This document shows positions 60,501-64,000 of a stretch of DNA of 64,000 nt, piece after piece. The notes under the pieces are model-generated. The model was not told the DNA's origin, did no database searches, and saw only the letters and a list, made by a program, of their open reading frames with translations. A program made the translations under genes and the position numbers. Location: the NCBI GenBank assembly GCA_033964015.1, contig CM066914.1, positions 13,321,831-13,385,830 of the forward strand, given 5' to 3'. Position 1 is the stretch's first letter. Every line of letters begins with the position of its first letter. This DNA comes from Scolanthus callimorphus (Eukaryota > Cnidaria > Anthozoa > Actiniaria > Edwardsiidae).

Positions 60501-61941
60501 CATTCTCTTTTGACGAAAATAGGTTTACTATGTGAGATAATGAAGCACTGTTTTGCTAGTTATTATAAGACACGGGTAATAAACACTTCACAGTGTTAAA
60601 TAGTTGTATCTCTTGCGTACGTGATTCCGTTCTTTATTCTACGAAATAGACATTGAACCAAGACGATTGTATTATTAAGGGTAATCAGATAATCTGCCAG
60701 TCAATTGCGTCCTAATTTCTGCTTTTTCACGCTCTTAGAGCTCGCTGATGCTTGAACATGAACACACCCGTTATGGTTTAGTATTTTAATATCTCAGCAT
60801 GTAGAGGAGAGAGCAGGGGTCACGGCCGAGGAGTTTGTGAATGAATACATGCTAGTACAAATATGCTGTCTTTCTTCTCTTAAGTCCAAACGATAGATAT
60901 TTTATAGCTTTACGGTTTACTTAGCTCAATAATCCAAATAAACAAACGGCCTACAAAAATAACAGATTCACATGAATTGTCCTTAGACAAAGATTGACGG
61001 GACCTTTTTCCTTCATATATATATAATATATATGTATGTATGTATCATATTCTCCAGACTTTTTATCTATTTTATTAAAGAAATACATGGTATCACTACG
61101 TTTAGCTGTTATACCTTTTGCAGCATATTATTATTTGTTTCATCCGAAACCGGGTACGAGGACAGTTAAGGAGTTCTTCATTGTTTAGTGTTTGCCTCCT
61201 CTTTTCACTGCACAGTAATAATTTCTGTTATATTAATTCGCTTGTTTATATTCTAATTCAACCGTGACCAAGTTCTCATGTTTGCAATTTCTAGTGTTTT
61301 TCAATCTCCCTCAGATTCCGCAAATCAGCGCAACAAACCCCTGTGCAAACATAGCGAGGTCAGTTGTGCGAAATCCTCCCAAGAATGCTGTGTCCTTAAC
61401 AAGCTAGGAATACAACGGTGTTCCTCAGATATCCCGAGCAGAGTTAGCACAGTCGATTATGCAAATGTCCACATGCCCTAAGTGAATAAAGGGATAGATT
61501 GATCGAGTGGGGACGAACTGGCAGCGAGATTTCCATGGTTTGCCAAACGACATGTTGGCAGCAAGCCCAGTTATGGTTGCCACACGAAACATGGCTCCCC
61601 TAAGTTAGTGTCGATACTCGCAGATGTTCCAAGCTCTTCGGTTCTCTCGGATTTTAGCTGCTCCCGCTGCATTCCAAGTTCCACCCCACTCGATTACGAT
61701 TCCCCTCCTACTAAAATCATCCCCCTTACCTCGCTATCTCAGCTTTGAACGTGTAAGTTTTCTCCGGGTTCTCTTTCTTCAGCTCCATAGTCGGAGGGCC
61801 AAACTTTTTTGCGGCTTTAGACATATCGGATTTGTTTTCAGACCCGTTGCGTGTTACAGGTCTCAGAGAGCTTGATGACAGTTCTCTGACCCAGACGAGA
61901 GGTTTGTCAACTGTCACGCAGTCACACTCGGTCGTTCCCAC
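48573..61941 (-). CDS. Compact CAMK-group protein kinase, Trio/obscurin-like, with altered catalytic motifs
   Basis: Ten exons join in phase: 61941/61824-61730, 56985-56862, 55319-55243, 53762-53624, 52407-52287, 51966-51891, 50880-50728, 49714-49669, 49599-49519, 48659-48573 (stop). From ATG 61824 the protein is 332 residues; the frame is open to ATG 61941 (371). It is nearly all kinase domain: loop ARGKYAVIKRC (first Gly replaced by Ala), VAK with Lys53, HLDVRPANIL (141-150), DYG (161-163), APELL, and MWSIGVLMYILLS. HLD and the MWSIGVLMYILLS region resemble Trio, kalirin, SPEG and obscurin kinases, but no Ig, FN3 or GEF domain is present. The catalytic-loop lysine is Arg145 and DFG is DYG, so activity may be weak or atypical. 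The tail is acidic (DSPDEDEE). The intron after 56862 begins with GC. Confidence 0.87.
48668..48903. repeat. 47-bp minisatellite, about 5 units
   Basis: Units of GGTCAGCCGGCACTTGTGCACGTAAATATGGACAGCGCACACAAACA type repeat every 47 bp. The array starts only about 10 bp from the acceptor of the last kinase exon, so it occupies that intron's branch-point region. Confidence 0.9.
49847..49983. mobile_element. Near-perfect palindrome, 137 bp
   Basis: Arms of about 60 bp (GGACTCCATGCTGTCCAATT left, AATTGGACAAGCATGGAGTTC right) around a GAGGCCGCAGGCCGAG centre. Probably a MITE in the intron between exons 50880-50728 and 49714-49669. Confidence 0.75.
50641..50698. repeat. (ATT)n microsatellite
   Basis: Interrupted ATT/TTA repeat about 58 bp long, some 30 bp from the donor side of kinase exon 50880-50728. 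Confidence 0.9.
51041..51270. repeat. 31-bp minisatellite with CCAAT boxes, about 7 units
   Basis: Units read AACCAATCAGAAACGAAACC followed by CATTCAACAAC. Each carries CCAAT in the same orientation. Open in one plus frame (NQKRNPFNNK-type repeats), but it lies in a kinase intron and shows no gene context. Confidence 0.9.
51299..51745. mobile_element. Fold-back element with poly-C and degenerate CCCAAAAAAATACC interior, 447 bp
   Basis: Inverted termini (CACTGTGCCCCAGGGGGGTA left; CCCTGGGCACTGTG right) extend through ATATAAAAATGACGGGGG/CCCCCGTCATTTTTATAT. The right arm contains a C run of about 25 (51709-51733). The interior repeats a CAAAATTT-ATACCCAAAAAAATACC motif about eight times in both arms. 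Confidence 0.8.
53191..53577. repeat. 129-bp tandem repeat (three units) with CRE sites
   Basis: Units begin GCTAGG(A/C/T)GACC at 53191, 53320 and 53449, exactly 129 bp apart. Unit 1 has two perfect CRE/ATF sites (TGACGTCA at 53260 and 53272). Unit 2 has mutated versions, and unit 3 has one perfect site. The last unit is shortened. It lies in the kinase intron 50-430 bp from the donor of exon 53762-53624. Confidence 0.85.
54150..55095. repeat. 53-bp minisatellite, about 17 units, two alternating variants
   Basis: Units of TGCTTCGGACGCCCACCA followed by CTAGG or ATAGG, TGATGGAGACT, and CCTATTGACGGGCTCC or GCTGTTGATGGGCTCC. The CTAGG and ATAGG forms mostly alternate, implying a 106-bp higher-order unit. 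Because 53 is not a multiple of 3 and no stop occurs, the minus strand is open in all three frames. It is intronic to the kinase gene. Confidence 0.92.
55135..55156. repeat. Poly-C tract (22 C)
   Basis: Uninterrupted C run at the edge of the 53-bp array, 87 bp from the donor side of kinase exon 55319-55243. Confidence 0.9.
57560..57823. mobile_element. MITE with GACGAACAAATCGTC palindromes, 264 bp
   Basis: Ends TGGCCGTTTTCACACTAGAG and TTGTAGTGTGAAAACGGCCA are inverted. The interior is made of GACGAACAAATCGTCTG-type palindromes. The same plan, with a different core word, occurs at 25381-25593 and 25631-25850. It lies in kinase intron 1. Confidence 0.75.
57824..58169. mobile_element. Fold-back element with degenerate CCCCTGGAATTTCCA repeats, 346 bp
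   Basis: Inverted termini TGGCTGATTGCATTTTTAAA... and ...TTAAAAATGCAATCAGCCA run through GCACCGGGGGGGTTGAGG. The interior has about ten degenerate copies of CCCCTGGAATTTCCA. TGTAGTGTGAAAACGGCCA occurs on both sides (57805-57823 and 58171-58189), so it is nested in, or duplicated the end of, the neighbouring MITE. Confidence 0.75.
58868..58970. repeat. Palindrome around GCTCGTTCTCGTTTTC
   Basis: A perfect 16-bp arm at 58870 is repeated inverted at 58944-58959, with weaker pairing inside. Kinase intron 1, noncoding. Confidence 0.6.
61014..61046. repeat. (TA)n/(TATG)n microsatellite
   Basis: ATATATATATAATATATATG followed by TATG repeats, in kinase intron 1 near 61.03 kb. Confidence 0.85.
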
Positions 61942-64000
61942 TACCCATTCTCAGCGTGCGTGCGCGGGGTGTAACATCATTACACCGCGCATCTTCTAAT
62001 CGCGCCACATTATTAAACCTTTTCCATCTATGTAATCTGCTGCTGAGTACGACCAAGGAGGCAACTCTTATCAGAAAAACTATCATTACCTTGCAATTTA
62101 GAAACATATGCATCCTCATAAACTACAGAGGTATTGCTTTTAGAAATTGAAATAAAAAAGTGCCTTCATTTGTTGCCTTAGTAATTTCGTTCTATAACGT
62201 TCTTGAAATGTTGGAAGTAGGTAATGAATGGTTATAAAAAATGATGCAATATCGCAGGGAGGTGATATTTTGTACATTAATCAACTTTGTACACCATCAT
62301 TTAATCTGTTAATATGTACAACATCCAGCTAACAATATATACCGTATTTAATTATTACACATTTTATTCAGAGTATATTTCACCATAATCGGTGATTGTT
62401 TAAAGGCTGGCGGGGTTCGTGTCACGTGAGCTTTGGGACACGCCCTTCTGGTGTAACCTCGGTACTAACGTTCCCCATTGCCTCTGCTCCAGATTCTGCA
62501 TGAAATTAAGCGAGTTAAACTCTCCCCTGGTGCTCACGCCAACATATATTATCTCAGTATAACAAACATTGAATGGGATTCATGTCAGCGCAAGTTGCTT
62601 TTCGTTGCGCTTAAACAGCACGTGCTGCTTCGACACTGCGCGCACACAACGCCGCCATTATCTATATACCTGAGAATGTCTCTTTGTTACAACACTTTCA
62701 AACTTGTAGAACCTTAGACTTTCTCAGTGAGAATGCTATAGATCTGAATAGCTATGAATCATAACTCAACTGCTGTGCAAGCTTGTGTAATGTGCGAGTG
62801 AATTGTGATAGATTGCGCTGTTCTGAACACAAGATCTGAAGGACTGTAGAGCGTGACGGTGATATTCCAAAGGTTACAACTTGATAAGAAGCAATCAAAG
62901 CAGTTTGTTTGGCAGTTTGATAACAGTGGTAAGGATCTGATTAACCCGGGGAATAAACCGATCCAGTTGCGTCATAGGGTTTCACTTGATCATCGGCGAC
63001 AATCTGCGATGAATATTAACCACATGTGATATGTATTTCCTAATCGTTTAAAACACAGAACAGGGGCTACAAAGAGCGAAATCATTCGAGAAACAGATAC
63101 GAGCTTGTTACAGCAAGAGATGCAGTTTTCCCTTGCAGAGATGTCCAGCTCAGGTCACTAGGTTCTGCTACCGAGTCGTCATGCTAGGCATATGTGTGTA
63201 AATTTTATGCTGAAATAATTAACATGTTCGCGTCCCCCTGTGTTGGCCTTCAGCTCCAACAGTGATGGTATAGTATTAGGATAAGAGGGCTTTGTCGTGA
63301 GCGGTACCATAATTTGAATATTCTAAAATAAGCCCACGGTTAGATATAGCTGGTGTTTATTATTTCCGGCAGCAGTACAGTGGGGTCACATCTGAGCGTC
63401 TCGATAACCCCTCGGTGTAGACATACCTTGGACTTGCGTGCCAAGAGTCATATGATAGAGAAACGGATTCTATGAGCAACCTTTGATTGAAAATATTCAT
63501 AGGCCGCGCTATTTATAAAACAAGTTTATTGTTTTTGCGAACCAATCAAGATTTATCAGCTTCTCAGGTCATTTGTTGTCATTACAACATTTTGTCCGTG
63601 CGTGCCTTGCATTCTTTAGAGCATAAGAATAGGTCAATGGGTCGTTTGGTCAAAGGCTGCTATTCTGTCACTTATGCCACATGGGCGTGTTATCGCGTGT
63701 TATGCATCGTGGTGCACTCTGGTTGTCCACCCTGGGGGAGGGGGGACTCTTCCCTTCCCTAGTTGATAGGGGTGATCGTCGTATTTTTAGGGGTTTCAGA
63801 GAGACACCAAGGACAAGGGAAATAATTATTATTTTTTAGGACAGAAAACCCTAAATGGTTGAGTGAGAACACATTTGTCTCAGTTTATTTACTGTAATCA
63901 TCGTGGAATTATCACAATTAGCAAGAAAGCAACCAACAACCACACCTTTTACTGTAGTACCGACGCGGTTTTGGTATTTTTAGGGATCATTTTGAACAAT
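61942..64000. other. Upstream region of the kinase gene, no gene seen
   Basis: No coding sequence recognised on either strand. CACGTG (E-box) is present at about 62422, and a GC-rich block with GCGCACACAACGCCGCCATT is at 62637-62660. The kinase promoter is presumably nearer 61950-62100. Confidence 0.4.

Overview
The window looks like nuclear DNA from a cnidarian, most likely an anthozoan such as a stony coral or sea anemone. It is AT-rich, its genes are split into many short exons with GT-AG introns, and it is full of small fold-back (MITE-like) elements and minisatellites. The genes are animal-specific: a DLK/LZK-type MAP3K, an HLX-type homeobox gene, a cGAS-like receptor and a Trio/obscurin-like kinase. 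The species assignment is inference. All gene models were read by eye from splice sites, reading phase and remembered family motifs; no database search was made.

Layout. 1-10754 (-): a 12-exon gene for a coiled-coil protein with a long disordered acidic/serine-rich region and two AT-hooks. Its 3' end lies outside the window. The architecture recalls ICE1 of the little elongation complex, but this is tentative. Its introns hold three fold-back elements, two with TTAA ends, and a tandemly duplicated element containing a 47-bp minisatellite. 10755-16345: a possible divergent first exon, a third TTAA fold-back and otherwise noncoding sequence. 16346-25946 (+): a DLK/LZK (MAP3K12/13) orthologue in 10 exons, with a short upstream ORF and an unexplained frame change in exon 1. 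28310-29481 (+): a single-exon cGAS-like receptor (cGLR) with all three catalytic acids but a one-base frame break before its C-terminal quarter. 32201-42649 (-): a three-exon HLX-like homeobox gene with a 9.5-kb first intron; I saw no fold-back elements from about 33.9 to 46.7 kb. 48573-61941 (-): a ten-exon, compact CAMK-group kinase with altered catalytic motifs and one GC-AG intron. Its introns carry five tandem or fold-back repeat systems, one with repeated CRE (TGACGTCA) sites.

The genes do not form an operon-like unit. The links are thematic at most: DLK is a stress/axon-injury MAP3K, the cGLR is an innate-immune nucleotidyltransferase, and HLX is a developmental regulator. The items most worth following up are the frame-broken cGLR, the atypical kinase, and a recurrent repeat class in which a fold-back element carries a poly-C tract and an interior made of degenerate copies of a short C-rich or A-rich motif.
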